The position numbers and the translations under genes were made by a program. DNA of 64,000 nucleotides from Arthrobacter globiformis NBRC 12137 (GTDB lineage: Bacteria > Actinomycetota > Actinomycetes > Actinomycetales > Micrococcaceae): contig NZ_BAEG01000092.1 in assembly GCF_000238915.1 (NCBI RefSeq), positions 37,417 through 101,416 on the forward strand, written 5' to 3'. The notes beneath the pieces were generated by a model. The model saw nothing but the letters and a program-made list of their open reading frames with translations. It was not told the origin of the DNA and did no database searches. Each line of letters begins with the position of its first letter. Positions within the stretch are counted from its first letter, which is position 1. Shown in pieces: positions 25,092 to 33,909 of the stretch.

Positions 25092-25526
25092 CTACTCTCC
25101 GGATTCGCCGGCGGAGGTCCCGCCGTCGGCGGCTTCCCCGGCAGCCTCGGCTGCCGCCCGCTTCTTTTTCTGTCCCTCCAGCCAGCCCATGATGGCGGCC
25201 AGCCTGATGCGGCGGTGCGTGCCGCGGTATTCCACGGGTATCTCGCCACGGTCTGTCATGTTCCGCAGGTAGGTGTGGGAGATGCCGGCCAGCTCGGCAG
25301 CCTGCGAGGTGGTCAGCATTTCCTCCACGCTGCTCACGGTCACCGCTTCGCCGCGGCTGAACCTTGCCAGGAGGTCGACGACGGTGTCCCTCGCCTGCGG
25401 CGGGAGGCGGTGGACGGTGCCGTCCACGAAAACTGTGATGTCAGTGCCGCCGTCGAGCGCGCGCTGCAGCGCCAGCGCGTCTTCGGGCGGAAGGGCGGGC
25501 GCCACCCTGGGTGCAATCAGAGCCAT
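25092..25526 (-). CDS. excisionase/MerR-type DNA-binding protein, antitoxin-like, without a toxin partner
   Basis: A 144-residue protein. The N-terminal ~65 residues resemble antitoxin interaction regions (PPEDALALQRALDGGTDITVFVDG...). The central helix-turn-helix TTSQAAELAGISHTYLRNMTDRGEIPVEYRGTHRRI is of the excisionase family. The C-terminus is Ala/Gly/Glu-rich. Such proteins commonly precede PIN-domain toxins, but none follows here. TAGGCT (25538-25533) six bases before ATG 25526 indicates leaderless expression, divergent from the next gene. Confidence 0.72.
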   Translation of the reverse strand: MALIAPRVAPALPPEDALALQRALDGGTDITVFVDGTVHRLPPQARDTVVDLLARFSRGEAVTVSSVEEMLTTSQAAELAGISHTYLRNMTDRGEIPVEYRGTHRRIRLAAIMGWLEGQKKKRAAAEAAGEAADGGTSAGESGE

Positions 25527-25574
25527 GGCAGAAGCCTAGCCGTTGCGGAACGGTGCGTTGTGTATGCTCGGCGG

Positions 25575-26411
25575 ATGAGACTTGCCGGCGGAGCAGCAGT
25601 GACGGCGAACGGCCTGACCGGCCGCGTGTACTCGTCCAACGCGCCCTCGGCGGCGGGCGAGCCGGCCTATGTGCTGCTCCACGGCATTGGCGTCTCGCAC
25701 CGCTACCTCGCCCGGCTGCACGTCGAGCTTGCCCAGGGCGCGGATGGGCAGGGCCAGCAGGCGGAGGGCGCTGACCAGGGTGCCGCCGTCTACTCCTTCG
25801 ACCTGCCGGGGTTCGGGGGCACGCCCCGGCCCGGGCGTCAGGTGACCGTCGGCGAATATGCGGCCTTCGTCGCGGCGGTCCTGGCGGAGCGTGGAGTCGA
25901 ATCCTGCATCGCGGTGGGCCACTCCATGGGAGCACAGTTTGCGGTGGAGTTCTCGCTCCAGGCGCCCGGGCTGGTGATCCGGACAGTGCTAATGGGCCCG
26001 GTGGTGGATTCGGCGCGCAGGAGTGCCGCCTGGCATGTGCTGGCGCTGACGCGGGATGCCCTGTTCAGCGAGCCGCCATCCACCAACGCCGTGGTTTTCA
26101 CCGATTACTTCCGGGCGGGGATGCGGTGGTATCTGACCGAACTGCCCGTGATGATGCAGTACCCGCTGGACGTGCGGATTCGCGGTTTAGGGCAGCCGGT
26201 GCTCGTGCTCCGCGGCGGAAGGGACCCGATCGCCCGCCGGCCGTGGTGCGAGCACGTGTCCGCGCAGGCACCTGACGGTGCGTTTGCCGAGATGCCCGGA
26301 CACGGTCACGTTGTTCAGGAGACCGCTGCCGGGGATGTTGCCCGGCTCATCCGGCGCTGGGCCGGCACCGCAGCCGAGGGCTCTGCGGCGGCAGGCGGAT
26401 CCACCGCCTGA
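25575..26411 (+). CDS. alpha/beta hydrolase
   Basis: A 278-residue alpha/beta hydrolase: oxyanion loop LLHGIGVSHRYLARL, nucleophile elbow GHSMGAQ, catalytic acid in LRGGRDPIARRPW and histidine in MPGHGHVVQET. No signal peptide, so cytoplasmic. Substrate unknown. The insert GADGQGQQAEGADQG near residue 60 is low complexity. ATG 25575 lies six bases after TATGCT (25563-25568), so it is probably leaderless; a longer upstream open frame runs through the divergent gene and is rejected. Confidence 0.82.
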   Translation: MRLAGGAAVTANGLTGRVYSSNAPSAAGEPAYVLLHGIGVSHRYLARLHVELAQGADGQGQQAEGADQGAAVYSFDLPGFGGTPRPGRQVTVGEYAAFVAAVLAERGVESCIAVGHSMGAQFAVEFSLQAPGLVIRTVLMGPVVDSARRSAAWHVLALTRDALFSEPPSTNAVVFTDYFRAGMRWYLTELPVMMQYPLDVRIRGLGQPVLVLRGGRDPIARRPWCEHVSAQAPDGAFAEMPGHGHVVQETAAGDVARLIRRWAGTAAEGSAAAGGSTA

Positions 26412-26445
26412 AACCCGAACAGCGGGCAGGCACCAACCCAAGGAC

Positions 26446-26479
26446 CAGGCAGGCGCCCGGAACTCCGTGCGCCTGCCTG
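26446..26479. terminator. hairpin between convergent hydrolase and ptsI
   Basis: CAGGCAGGCGC (26446-26456) pairs with GCGCCTGCCTG (26469-26479), an 11-bp perfect stem. It lies between two convergent genes and can stop transcription from both sides. Confidence 0.65.
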
Positions 26480-26533
26480 CTTCAGACGGTTGCCAGCTGC
26501 CGGTGCCTCCTGCCTGCTTCCGGGCCGGCAGGC

Positions 26534-28219
26534 TTACAGCCCGAGCTCCTCCAGGACGGGCAGCTTCTCCCGGACCCAGGCCCGGGCTTCCACGGCGCTC
26601 GGCGCGGACAGGGCCAGCTTGGCCAGCTCCTGGGCCTCCGCCAGCGTGACGGTCTTCAGTACGGCGGCCACAGCGGCCAGCGACCGGGCGGTCATGGACA
26701 GGGTGGTGACGCCCAGGCCGGTCAGCACGACGGCGAGGGCCGGGTCCGCAGCGGCCTCGCCGCAGACGCCCACCGGCTTGTTGTGTCCCTCGGCCCTGGA
26801 GCCCTCAACCGTCAGGCCGACGAGGCGCAGCACCGCGGGCTGCCACGGCGTGTTCAGCCCTGCGAGCGGACCCAGCTGGCGGTCGGCGGCCATGGCGTAC
26901 TGGGTGAGGTCGTTGGTTCCCAGGCTGGCGAACCCCACCTCGCGCAGGATGGTGTCGGCCGTGAGGGCGGCGGACGGAACCTCCACCATCACGCCCGGCG
27001 TCTTGATGCCGGCCTCGGCGCACATGGTGGCGAAACGGGCAGCCTCCTCCGCCGTCGAAATCATCGGAGCCATGACCCAAACGTCAGCCTCCGACTCCTT
27101 TTCGGCCTTCGCGATCGCCTCCAGCTGCCGGTCCAGGACGCCGGGAGTCGTGAAGTCGGTGCGGTAGCCACGAACACCCAGCGCCGGGTTGGGTTCGGTG
27201 GAGTCGGTGAGGAACGGGAGCGGTTTGTCCGCGCCGGCATCGAGGGTGCGCAGCACCACCTTTTTGCCGGGGAAGGCGTCGAACACGCCCTTGTACGCGG
27301 CGGCCTGTTCCTCGACGGTGGGCTCGGTGTCTCGCTCCAGGAAGCAGAACTCCGTGCGGAACAGGCCCACGCCTTGGGCGCCGAGCTTGGCCGCCGCCTG
27401 GGCATCCTTGGCCCCGCCCACGTTGGCGAGGAGGGGCACCAGGTGGCCGTCCGCCGTCGAACCCGTACCGCTGAACTCGGCCAGGAGGGACGCCGTGGCG
27501 GCCCAGGCCTCGGCGGCTGCGCGCAGTGAGTCGTCCGGGTTGGCCGTGATGGAACCGGCGGCGCCGTCGACGTAAACCTCGGTGCCGTCCGGGAGTTCGT
27601 CCACCCCGACGGCGGCCACGACGGCGGGCAGGCCGAGTGAGCGGGCGATGATCGCCGTGTGGGACTGCGGACCGCCGCCGGCGGTCACGAGTGCAAGGAC
27701 CTTGTTGGGGTCGAGGGTGGCGGTGTCGGCCGGGGCCAGGTCCTCGGCCACCAGGATGAACGGTTCGTTCGACGTCGGGATGCCCGGGGCGGGCACGCCG
27801 CGGAGCTCGGCCACGATGCGGGCGCGGACGTCCAGGACGTCGGTGGCGCGCTCCGCCATGTAGCCGCCGAGGTTGTGCAGCATTTCCGAAACCGAGGAGC
27901 CGGATTCCCAGATGGCCCGCTGCGGCGAGGAACCGCGCGCGATCAGCTTCGCGGCGCCCTTGATCAGCATGGTGTCCTTGGCCATCAGGGCCGTGGCTTC
28001 CAGGACGGCCTTGCCATCACCGGTGGCATGGTCAGCGCGCGCCTTCAGCTCATCATGGACGGCGCCCGCCGCAGCCTTCAGTGCTGCCGTGGCCTCTTCG
28101 GGCGTGGTCCCCGCAGCCAGCTGCTCGCCCGCCGGAGGTTCACTGATGGGCTTGGGCATCTGGCGGATCGTGCCGATGATGCGGCCGGGGCTGACGCCTA
28201 CTCCTGGGAAGTTCTGCAC
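26534..28219 (-). CDS. ptsI: phosphoenolpyruvate-protein phosphotransferase (PTS enzyme I)
   Basis: A 561-residue enzyme I that transfers phosphate from PEP to HPr. The phosphohistidine is His187 in GGGPQSHTAIIARSLGLPAVV. The C-terminal PEP-binding barrel has the substrate arginine in ALGVRGYRTDF, MAPMIS, SLGTNDLTQYAMAADR and VCGEAAADP. GTG 28219 is preceded by GAGGA. It is divergent from the mannitol PTS genes and shares a palindromic operator with their regulator; TACAAT at 28336-28331 is a possible -10. No ptsH is visible in the window. Confidence 0.95.
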   Translation of the reverse strand: MQNFPGVGVSPGRIIGTIRQMPKPISEPPAGEQLAAGTTPEEATAALKAAAGAVHDELKARADHATGDGKAVLEATALMAKDTMLIKGAAKLIARGSSPQRAIWESGSSVSEMLHNLGGYMAERATDVLDVRARIVAELRGVPAPGIPTSNEPFILVAEDLAPADTATLDPNKVLALVTAGGGPQSHTAIIARSLGLPAVVAAVGVDELPDGTEVYVDGAAGSITANPDDSLRAAAEAWAATASLLAEFSGTGSTADGHLVPLLANVGGAKDAQAAAKLGAQGVGLFRTEFCFLERDTEPTVEEQAAAYKGVFDAFPGKKVVLRTLDAGADKPLPFLTDSTEPNPALGVRGYRTDFTTPGVLDRQLEAIAKAEKESEADVWVMAPMISTAEEAARFATMCAEAGIKTPGVMVEVPSAALTADTILREVGFASLGTNDLTQYAMAADRQLGPLAGLNTPWQPAVLRLVGLTVEGSRAEGHNKPVGVCGEAAADPALAVVLTGLGVTTLSMTARSLAAVAAVLKTVTLAEAQELAKLALSAPSAVEARAWVREKLPVLEELGL

Positions 28220-28350
28220 TGAAGGTCCTCGTTCTCTGCCGGTAGCCAGGCCCGCCGGTATCTGCCCGGGCGGAAGCCCGGAAGGTCGGAACAGCTACGT
28301 CCGATGATGCGGTTGCGGTGCCTGAAAAAAATTGTATGTGATTCAGTTCA

Positions 28351-28365
28351 TATAGCGTTGCTATA
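28351..28365. promoter_or_regulatory. palindromic operator TATAGC-GTT-GCTATA between ptsI and the PTS regulator
   Basis: A perfect 15-bp palindrome. For the plus gene it lies between a TTCATA -35 (28347-28352) and a TAGGGT -10 (28371-28376); for ptsI it overlaps the -35 region upstream of TACAAT. A TetR dimer bound here could control both directions. Confidence 0.65.
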
Positions 28366-28383
28366 GGTGCTAGGGTAGCGGTT

Positions 28384-29112
28384 ATGAGTTTCGATGGCCA
28401 GCTTCCGCCCAAGATGAGGCTGTTGCGTGCGGCAGCCGAATTGCTGGCCAAATCCGCGGGGGCAGCTGTTTCCACCCGCCAGATCACGCAGCTGGCGGGC
28501 GTTACAGCGCCCACCCTCTATCACCACTTCGGTGACAAGGAGGGCCTGTTTGACGCAGTTGTCGCCGCGGGCTTCGAAGAATATGTGGCGGGCGAACGCG
28601 ATTTCGCCCCGTCCGGCCAGCCGCTGGTGGACATCCGGCGGATGTGGGACAACCACGTGCAGTTCGGGCTAAAACAGCCGGAGCTTTATCTGGTCATGTT
28701 CGGTAACATCCGCCCCGAGAGCCGCCCCGCCATCGTTGCCGATGCGGAGGGCCTCCTGGAGGAAATGCTGAACAAAGCCGCTGCGGCGGGGCAGCTGAGC
28801 GTCCAGCCACGGGAAGCAGCCAGGAGCATCCTGGCTGCCAACGTGGGCGTCACGCTCATGCTGATCGCGGAACCGGTTGCGGAGCGGAACCTTGAGCTCT
28901 CCACCATGACCCGGGACGCCATGATTTTTGCCGTGTCCAGGGACCAGGGGCCGGATGCAGCAGCCGAGGACTCCGGGAAGTCATCGGTAGTCGTGGCTGC
29001 CATCGCGCTGAACGCGGCGTTGCAGGCATCGCACTCGGACCAGCTCACCAGTTCGGAACTCAAGCTCTTCCTCGAATGGCTCCACCGGATCTCCACCAGT
29101 TCCACCGGCTAG
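28384..29112 (+). CDS. TetR family regulator of the mannitol PTS locus
   Basis: A 242-residue TetR protein with helix-turn-helix STRQITQLAGVTAPTLYHHFGDKEGLFDAVV at ~residues 31-60. The ligand domain continues through VVVAAIALNAALQASHSDQL. ATG 28384 is seven bases after TAGGGT, so probably leaderless. It precedes EIICBA by 53 bp on the same strand and is divergent from ptsI. It likely senses mannitol-related or phosphate-transfer signals and regulates both units; this is inferred from position. Confidence 0.83.
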   Translation: MSFDGQLPPKMRLLRAAAELLAKSAGAAVSTRQITQLAGVTAPTLYHHFGDKEGLFDAVVAAGFEEYVAGERDFAPSGQPLVDIRRMWDNHVQFGLKQPELYLVMFGNIRPESRPAIVADAEGLLEEMLNKAAAAGQLSVQPREAARSILAANVGVTLMLIAEPVAERNLELSTMTRDAMIFAVSRDQGPDAAAEDSGKSSVVVAAIALNAALQASHSDQLTSSELKLFLEWLHRISTSSTG

Positions 29113-29165
29113 ACGAAACTATCGGACCATCCTGCGGTGCAGCAGGGACCACGTTAGGAAATCAC

Positions 29166-31184
29166 ATGGCAACAGAGACAGTTGCAAAACCCAAAACCAG
29201 TGCGCGGGTGCACGTCCAGAAGTTCGGGACATTCCTGTCCGGCATGATCATGCCCAACATCGGGGCGTTCATCGCCTGGGGCATCATCACCGCGCTCTTC
29301 ATCGAAAAGGGCTGGATCCCCGTACCGCAGCTTGGCGGCTTTGGCACCAACGCCGCGGGTGCCCCGAACACGGGCCTCGTAGGTCCCATGATCACCTATC
29401 TGCTGCCCCTGCTGATTGCCTACACCGGCGGCCGGATGGTTTATGACGTCCGCGGCGGCGTCGTGGGCGCCATCGGCACCATGGGCGTGATCGTCGGTGC
29501 CGGTATCCCGATGTTCATCGGCGCCATGATCATGGGCCCGCTGGGCGGCTGGACCATGAAGAAGCTCGACTCGATCTGGGACGGCAAGATCCGGCCCGGC
29601 TTCGAGATGCTGGTCAACAACTTCTCCGCCGGCATCTGGGGTGCCCTGCTGGCGATGCTCGGCTTCTACGGCATTTCCCCGCTCGTGACGGCCTTCAGCA
29701 CGGCTGCCGGCAACGTGGTCCAGTTCCTGGTGAACAACGGACTGCTGCCCCTGACCAGCATCTTCATCGAACCGGCCAAGGTACTTTTCCTCAACAACGC
29801 CATCAACCACGGCGTACTGACGCCGCTGGGCATCCAGCAGTCGCTGGAACAGGGCAAGTCCATCCTGTTCCTGCTCGAGGCCAACCCGGGCCCGGGGCTC
29901 GGGCTTCTGCTCGCCTACATGTTCTTCGGGCGCGGCGCGGCCAAGGCCTCAGCCCCCGGCGCCGCCCTCATCCACTTCTTCGGCGGCATCCACGAAATCT
30001 ACTTCCCCTACGTCCTGATGCGCCCGATGCTCATCCTCGCCACGATCGCCGGCGGCATGACGGGCATCGCCACCCTGGCCATCACCAACTCCGGGCTTGT
30101 TGCGCCGGCGGCCCCAGGGTCCATCATCGCGGTGATCGCCCAGACCTCCCGGGACAGCTACTTCGGTGTGATTCTGTCCGTCCTCCTTGCTGCGACGGTG
30201 TCCTTCCTCGTCGCCTCGCTGATCCTGCGCACCACGCACCACAGCGACGAAGGCGACCTCAACGCGGCCACGTCGAAGATGGAAGCCATGAAGGGCAAGA
30301 AGAGCTCCGTCGCCTCCACCCTCACCGGCGCAGGCGCCGGTGGCGGCGTGGGCGTTCTGACCGGCCCCATCAGCAACATCGTGTTCGCGTGCGACGCCGG
30401 CATGGGCTCCAGCGCCATGGGCGCCTCGGTGCTGCGCAACAAGATCAAGGCGGCGGGCTTCCCGGACGTCAAGGTCACCAACGCATCCATCGCCAACCTC
30501 AGCGACACCTATGACGTGGTGGTCACCCACCAGGACCTCACTGAACGGGCCAAGCCGTCAACGGCCAGCGCCGTGCACGTCTCCGTGGACAACTTTATGA
30601 ACAGCCCACGCTACGACGAGATCGTGGAAATGGTCCAGCGCAGCAACGCCGAAGGAACGGCGGCGCCCGCCGCCGGGGCTGCAACAGCGGCAGCGCCGGC
30701 TGCCGCCACCACCTCCGGAACCGCCGCTGCCCCCGAAGCCGCCGCAGCGCCGTCGGACATCCTGGTGCCGGAGAGCGTGGTCCTGAACGGCTCCGCGGCC
30801 ACCCGGGATGCCGCCATCGACGAGGCGGGCCAGCTGCTGCTGGCGCGCGGGGCAGTCGACAACGACTACATCCTCGCGATGCATGAACGCGAGGAGTCCG
30901 TCTCCACGTACATGGGCAGCTTCCTGGCCATCCCGCACGGCACCAACGCCGCGAAGGACCACATCAAGAAGTCGGCCGTCTCCGTGGTCCGCTACCCCGA
31001 CGGTATCGACTGGAACGGCAAGCAGGTCAAGTTCGTGGTGGGGGTGGCCGGCGTCAACAACGAGCACCTGCACATCCTGTCCTCGATCGCCAAGGTCTTC
31101 ACGAACAAGGCGCAGGTGGCGCAGCTTGAGGCGGCGACATCCGTGGACGAAGTCCTGGAACTGTTCGGAAAGGTCAACGCATAG
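29166..31184 (+). CDS. mtlA: mannitol-specific PTS enzyme IICBA
   Basis: A 672-residue membrane permease that imports mannitol and delivers mannitol-1-phosphate. Domain order: IIC (residues ~10-345, FGTFLSGMIMPNIGAFIAWG... with several membrane helices), IIB (~400-495, phosphocysteine Cys409 in FACDAGMGSSAMG), an Ala/Pro-rich linker (~500-530), and IIA (~535-672, phosphohistidine His591 in AIPHGTNAAKDHI). ATG 29166 has AGGAAA upstream. Its stop overlaps the mtlD start by one base. Phosphate comes from PtsI and an HPr not in this window. Confidence 0.94.
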   Translation: MATETVAKPKTSARVHVQKFGTFLSGMIMPNIGAFIAWGIITALFIEKGWIPVPQLGGFGTNAAGAPNTGLVGPMITYLLPLLIAYTGGRMVYDVRGGVVGAIGTMGVIVGAGIPMFIGAMIMGPLGGWTMKKLDSIWDGKIRPGFEMLVNNFSAGIWGALLAMLGFYGISPLVTAFSTAAGNVVQFLVNNGLLPLTSIFIEPAKVLFLNNAINHGVLTPLGIQQSLEQGKSILFLLEANPGPGLGLLLAYMFFGRGAAKASAPGAALIHFFGGIHEIYFPYVLMRPMLILATIAGGMTGIATLAITNSGLVAPAAPGSIIAVIAQTSRDSYFGVILSVLLAATVSFLVASLILRTTHHSDEGDLNAATSKMEAMKGKKSSVASTLTGAGAGGGVGVLTGPISNIVFACDAGMGSSAMGASVLRNKIKAAGFPDVKVTNASIANLSDTYDVVVTHQDLTERAKPSTASAVHVSVDNFMNSPRYDEIVEMVQRSNAEGTAAPAAGAATAAAPAAATTSGTAAAPEAAAAPSDILVPESVVLNGSAATRDAAIDEAGQLLLARGAVDNDYILAMHEREESVSTYMGSFLAIPHGTNAAKDHIKKSAVSVVRYPDGIDWNGKQVKFVVGVAGVNNEHLHILSSIAKVFTNKAQVAQLEAATSVDEVLELFGKVNA

Positions 31185-32347
31185 TGAAGGCTGTACATTT
31201 TGGGGCCGGGAACATCGGCCGGGGGTTCGTCGGCCTGCTGCTGCACGAGGCCGGGTATGAGGTGGTGTTCGCCGACGTCGCGGACACCCTGATTGCCCAG
31301 CTCGCCGCGGCGGACAGCTACAGCGTGCACGAGGTGGGGGAGAACCCCGCTGTGCGCACGGTGGACAACTTTCGGGCGGTGAACTCCGGCACCCAGGAGG
31401 CGCAGCTGATCGAGGAAATCGCGACGGCGGACATCGTCACCACCGCGGTGGGTCCGCACATCCTGAAGTTCGTGGCCCCCGCGATTGCCAAGGGAATTGC
31501 CTCCCGGGCAGCGGGGCTGCCGCCGCTGCAGGTGATGGCCTGCGAGAACGCCATCAACGCCACGGACATCCTGCGCGAGTCGATCGTCTCGTCCTGGGAC
31601 GAGGCCGCCGGGTCGCTGGCGGATGCGGCCGTGTTCGCGAACACGGCCGTGGACCGCATCGTGCCCAACCAGGAACCGGGCCAGGGCCTGGACGTGACGG
31701 TGGAGACGTTCTATGAGTGGGTTATCGACCGCACGCCGTTCGGCGGTGCCGCCCCGGTGATTCCGGGCGCCACCTTCGTGGACGAGCTCGGCCCCTACAT
31801 CGAGCGCAAGCTGTTCACGGTGAACACGGGGCACGCGTCCGCGGCGTATTTCGGTTTCGAAGCCGGGCTGGAGAAGATCTCGGATGCCATGGCTGACGAG
31901 GACGTTGCCGCCGACGTGCGGGCCGTGCTCGACGAGACCAAGCAGCTGCTCGTGTCCAAGCACGGCTTCAGCTACGACGAGCAGGAGGCCTACGTCCAGA
32001 AGATCCTGGCGCGCTTCACCAACCCGCACCTGCCGGATACCGTGCACCGCGTGGGTCGCGCGCCGCTGCGCAAGCTCAGCCGGCATGAGCGCTTCATCGG
32101 CCCGGCAGCGGAACTGGCCGAACGCGGGATTGTCCCCGAGGCGCTGCTCGGGGCGATCGCGGCAGCCCTGCGGTTCAACGACCCCGCCGACGCCGAGGCC
32201 GTGGAGCTGGGCCAGATCCTGGCGGACTCCGAGCCCGCCGCCGCCACGGAGCGAATCACCGGACTGGCGCAGGACCACCCGCTCTTCGCCGCGGTCTGCG
32301 GCCTCGTCGAGGAGCGCAAGGCGGAGGACGTCGCCGCCCCGGCCTAG
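31184..32347 (+). CDS. mtlD: mannitol-1-phosphate 5-dehydrogenase
   Basis: A 387-residue polyol dehydrogenase that oxidises mannitol-1-phosphate to fructose-6-phosphate with NAD. It starts with the family motif MKAVHFGAGNIGRGFVG. The catalytic segment contains KLFTVNTGHASAAYFGF with the conserved Lys and His. The start is GTG 31184, overlapping the mtlA stop (TAGTG), so the pair is translationally coupled. The product enters glycolysis. Ends before a strong hairpin. Confidence 0.95.
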   Translation: MKAVHFGAGNIGRGFVGLLLHEAGYEVVFADVADTLIAQLAAADSYSVHEVGENPAVRTVDNFRAVNSGTQEAQLIEEIATADIVTTAVGPHILKFVAPAIAKGIASRAAGLPPLQVMACENAINATDILRESIVSSWDEAAGSLADAAVFANTAVDRIVPNQEPGQGLDVTVETFYEWVIDRTPFGGAAPVIPGATFVDELGPYIERKLFTVNTGHASAAYFGFEAGLEKISDAMADEDVAADVRAVLDETKQLLVSKHGFSYDEQEAYVQKILARFTNPHLPDTVHRVGRAPLRKLSRHERFIGPAAELAERGIVPEALLGAIAAALRFNDPADAEAVELGQILADSEPAAATERITGLAQDHPLFAAVCGLVEERKAEDVAAPA

Positions 32348-32455
32348 CCAACCCACAGCCGCGGCCCTGCTGCCCTGCTGCGGGAGGGACCGCGGCCTGA
32401 CGGAACGTCTGCACCGCGGAGCCGGAAACAGCGGAACTGAATACAGCGCAACGCA

Positions 32456-32487
32456 CGACGCCGGAACTCAACCGAGTTCCGGCGTCG
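32456..32487. terminator. hairpin between mtlD and the convergent NmrA gene
   Basis: A 14-bp perfect stem (CGACGCCGGAACTC at 32456-32469 with its complement at 32474-32487) and loop AACC, 108 bp after the mtlD stop and 62 bp from the opposing stop. Likely acts in both directions. Confidence 0.78.
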
Positions 32488-32549
32488 CCCATTTAACGGG
32501 CCCCTCAGACGCGTCCTGAAGGGTTGGTTGGCGGGGCGGGGGTTAGTGG

Positions 32550-33422
32550 CTAGCTCGCCTGGAGGCTCGCGGCGGCAGCTTGGACCGCCTCGCGCAGCGG
32601 CGTGGTGGGGCGGCCGAGCAGGGCACTGAGGTCCCCACTGGTGACCAGGAGATCGCCCCGCGCTATGCCGAGGTCGCTGTCCGCCAGGATTGCCGCGTAG
32701 GGTTCCGGCAGCCCGGCTTCCACCAGGACCTGGGTGTACTTCTCCGCCGGAAGATCCGTATAAGTCACGGGCTTTCCGGACGCCGCGCTGACTTCCCCGG
32801 CCAGCTCACTGAGGGTGAAGGCGTCGTCGCCGCCCAGTTCGTAGACCTTGCCGCCCTGGTCATCACGGAGCAGCACGGCCGCCGCCGCCGCGGCGTAGTC
32901 GGCCCGGGCGGCGGCACTTACCCGGCCCTCACCGGCACTGCCGAAAACCGCGCCGTGCTGGACCTGAACCGGGAGCTGGCCGGTGTAGTTCTCCAGGTAC
33001 CAGCCGTTGCGGAGCAGGACGAACGGGACGCCGGAGTCCCGGAGGATCTCTTCAGTGGCGATGTGCTCGGCAGCCAGCTGCATGGCGGTGGTGTCCGCGT
33101 TTGCCACGCTGGTGTAGGCAATCAGGCCGACGCCGGCGTCGCGGGCCGCTTCGATCGCATTCCGGTGCTGCTCGACGCGCTGGCCCACCTCGCTGCCTGA
33201 AACCAGCAGGACCTTGTGGGCCCCGGCGAACGCCTGCCGCAGTGACTCGGGCTGGCTGTAGTCGATGGTGCGGACCTGGACGCCGCGCTGGCCGAGGTCA
33301 GCGATCCTGTCCACGGTCCGGCCGGCGGCCACAATCTGATCGGCGGGCAGGCCGCTGTCGAGCAGTGCTTCGACGACGAGGCGGCCGAGCTGGCCGGTGG
33401 CTCCGGTGATGGCGATGGTCAT
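32550..33422 (-). CDS. NmrA/SDR-like NAD(P)H:quinone oxidoreductase, QorB type
   Basis: A 290-residue Rossmann-fold protein with the NAD(P) loop ITGATGQLGRLVVEALL and the segments LLVSGSEVGQRVEQHRNAIEAARDAGV and LLRNGWYLENYT. It resembles E. coli QorB (YtfG), which reduces quinones with NADPH. In E. coli ytfG is divergent from the HxlR-type ytfH; the same pairing is here. ATG 33422 has AAAGGAC upstream. A -10 TACTAT (33495-33490) overlaps the GTAC-centred regulator sites. Confidence 0.83.
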   Translation of the reverse strand: MTIAITGATGQLGRLVVEALLDSGLPADQIVAAGRTVDRIADLGQRGVQVRTIDYSQPESLRQAFAGAHKVLLVSGSEVGQRVEQHRNAIEAARDAGVGLIAYTSVANADTTAMQLAAEHIATEEILRDSGVPFVLLRNGWYLENYTGQLPVQVQHGAVFGSAGEGRVSAAARADYAAAAAAVLLRDDQGGKVYELGGDDAFTLSELAGEVSAASGKPVTYTDLPAEKYTQVLVEAGLPEPYAAILADSDLGIARGDLLVTSGDLSALLGRPTTPLREAVQAAAASLQAS

Positions 33423-33491
33423 TGATGGTCCTTTCTGAGGTGACTGTCAATGGTGCCAACCCGGCCCGGTCCCCATTACTTCCCAAAAGAT

Positions 33492-33534
33492 AGTACGCAC
33501 TTTCAGGTAAGGTACTGTCATGAAGGTAAGTACC
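33492..33534. promoter_or_regulatory. GTAC-centred repeats, probable HxlR operators
   Basis: Three GTAC cores (33493-33496, 33512-33515, 33530-33533) are 18-19 bp apart in the divergent gap and run into the HxlR start. AGTAC/GTACT and GGTAC/GTACC form overlapping inverted repeats. They cover the -10 of the divergent quinone reductase gene. Confidence 0.55.
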
Positions 33535-33900
33535 TCAGCCAAGGTCCCCGCGTTTCCCTTCGCCGATGGGATTTTTCCCGCGGGTTGCCCCAGCCGGACC
33601 GTGCTGGACCACGTCACCAGCAAGTGGGGTGTGCTGCTCCTCGTTGCGCTGTCCGAGGGGCCCCAGCGCTGGAGCGAACTCCGCCGCCGTGCCGAAGGCA
33701 TCAGCGAGAAGATGCTCGCCCAGACACTGAAGACCCTCGAAGCCGACGGGTTTGTCAGCCGCGACGCCCAGCCGGTCATTCCGCCACGCGTGGACTACAG
33801 CCTGACCGGCCGCGGGGAGGAACTGAGCGCCCTGCTGCTGCCCCTGGTCGCCTGGGTGGCCGAGCACGCCGAGGCGATCGTGAGCCGCCCGGCGAGCTAG
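33520..33900 (+). CDS. HxlR family transcriptional regulator
   Basis: A 126-residue winged-helix HxlR protein. CPSRTVLDHVTSKWGVLLLVAL and RWSELRRRAEGISEKMLAQTLKTLEADGFVSR are the family signatures. The single Cys23 at the N-terminal arm could be a redox or quinone sensor, as in HypR and QorR. AGGTAAGG precedes ATG 33520. It is expected to repress the divergent QorB-like gene until oxidised by quinones or disulfide stress. Convergent with the GH78 gene (9 bp between stops). Confidence 0.88.
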   Translation: MKVSTSAKVPAFPFADGIFPAGCPSRTVLDHVTSKWGVLLLVALSEGPQRWSELRRRAEGISEKMLAQTLKTLEADGFVSRDAQPVIPPRVDYSLTGRGEELSALLLPLVAWVAEHAEAIVSRPAS

Positions 33901-33909
33901 GCCGCATCC

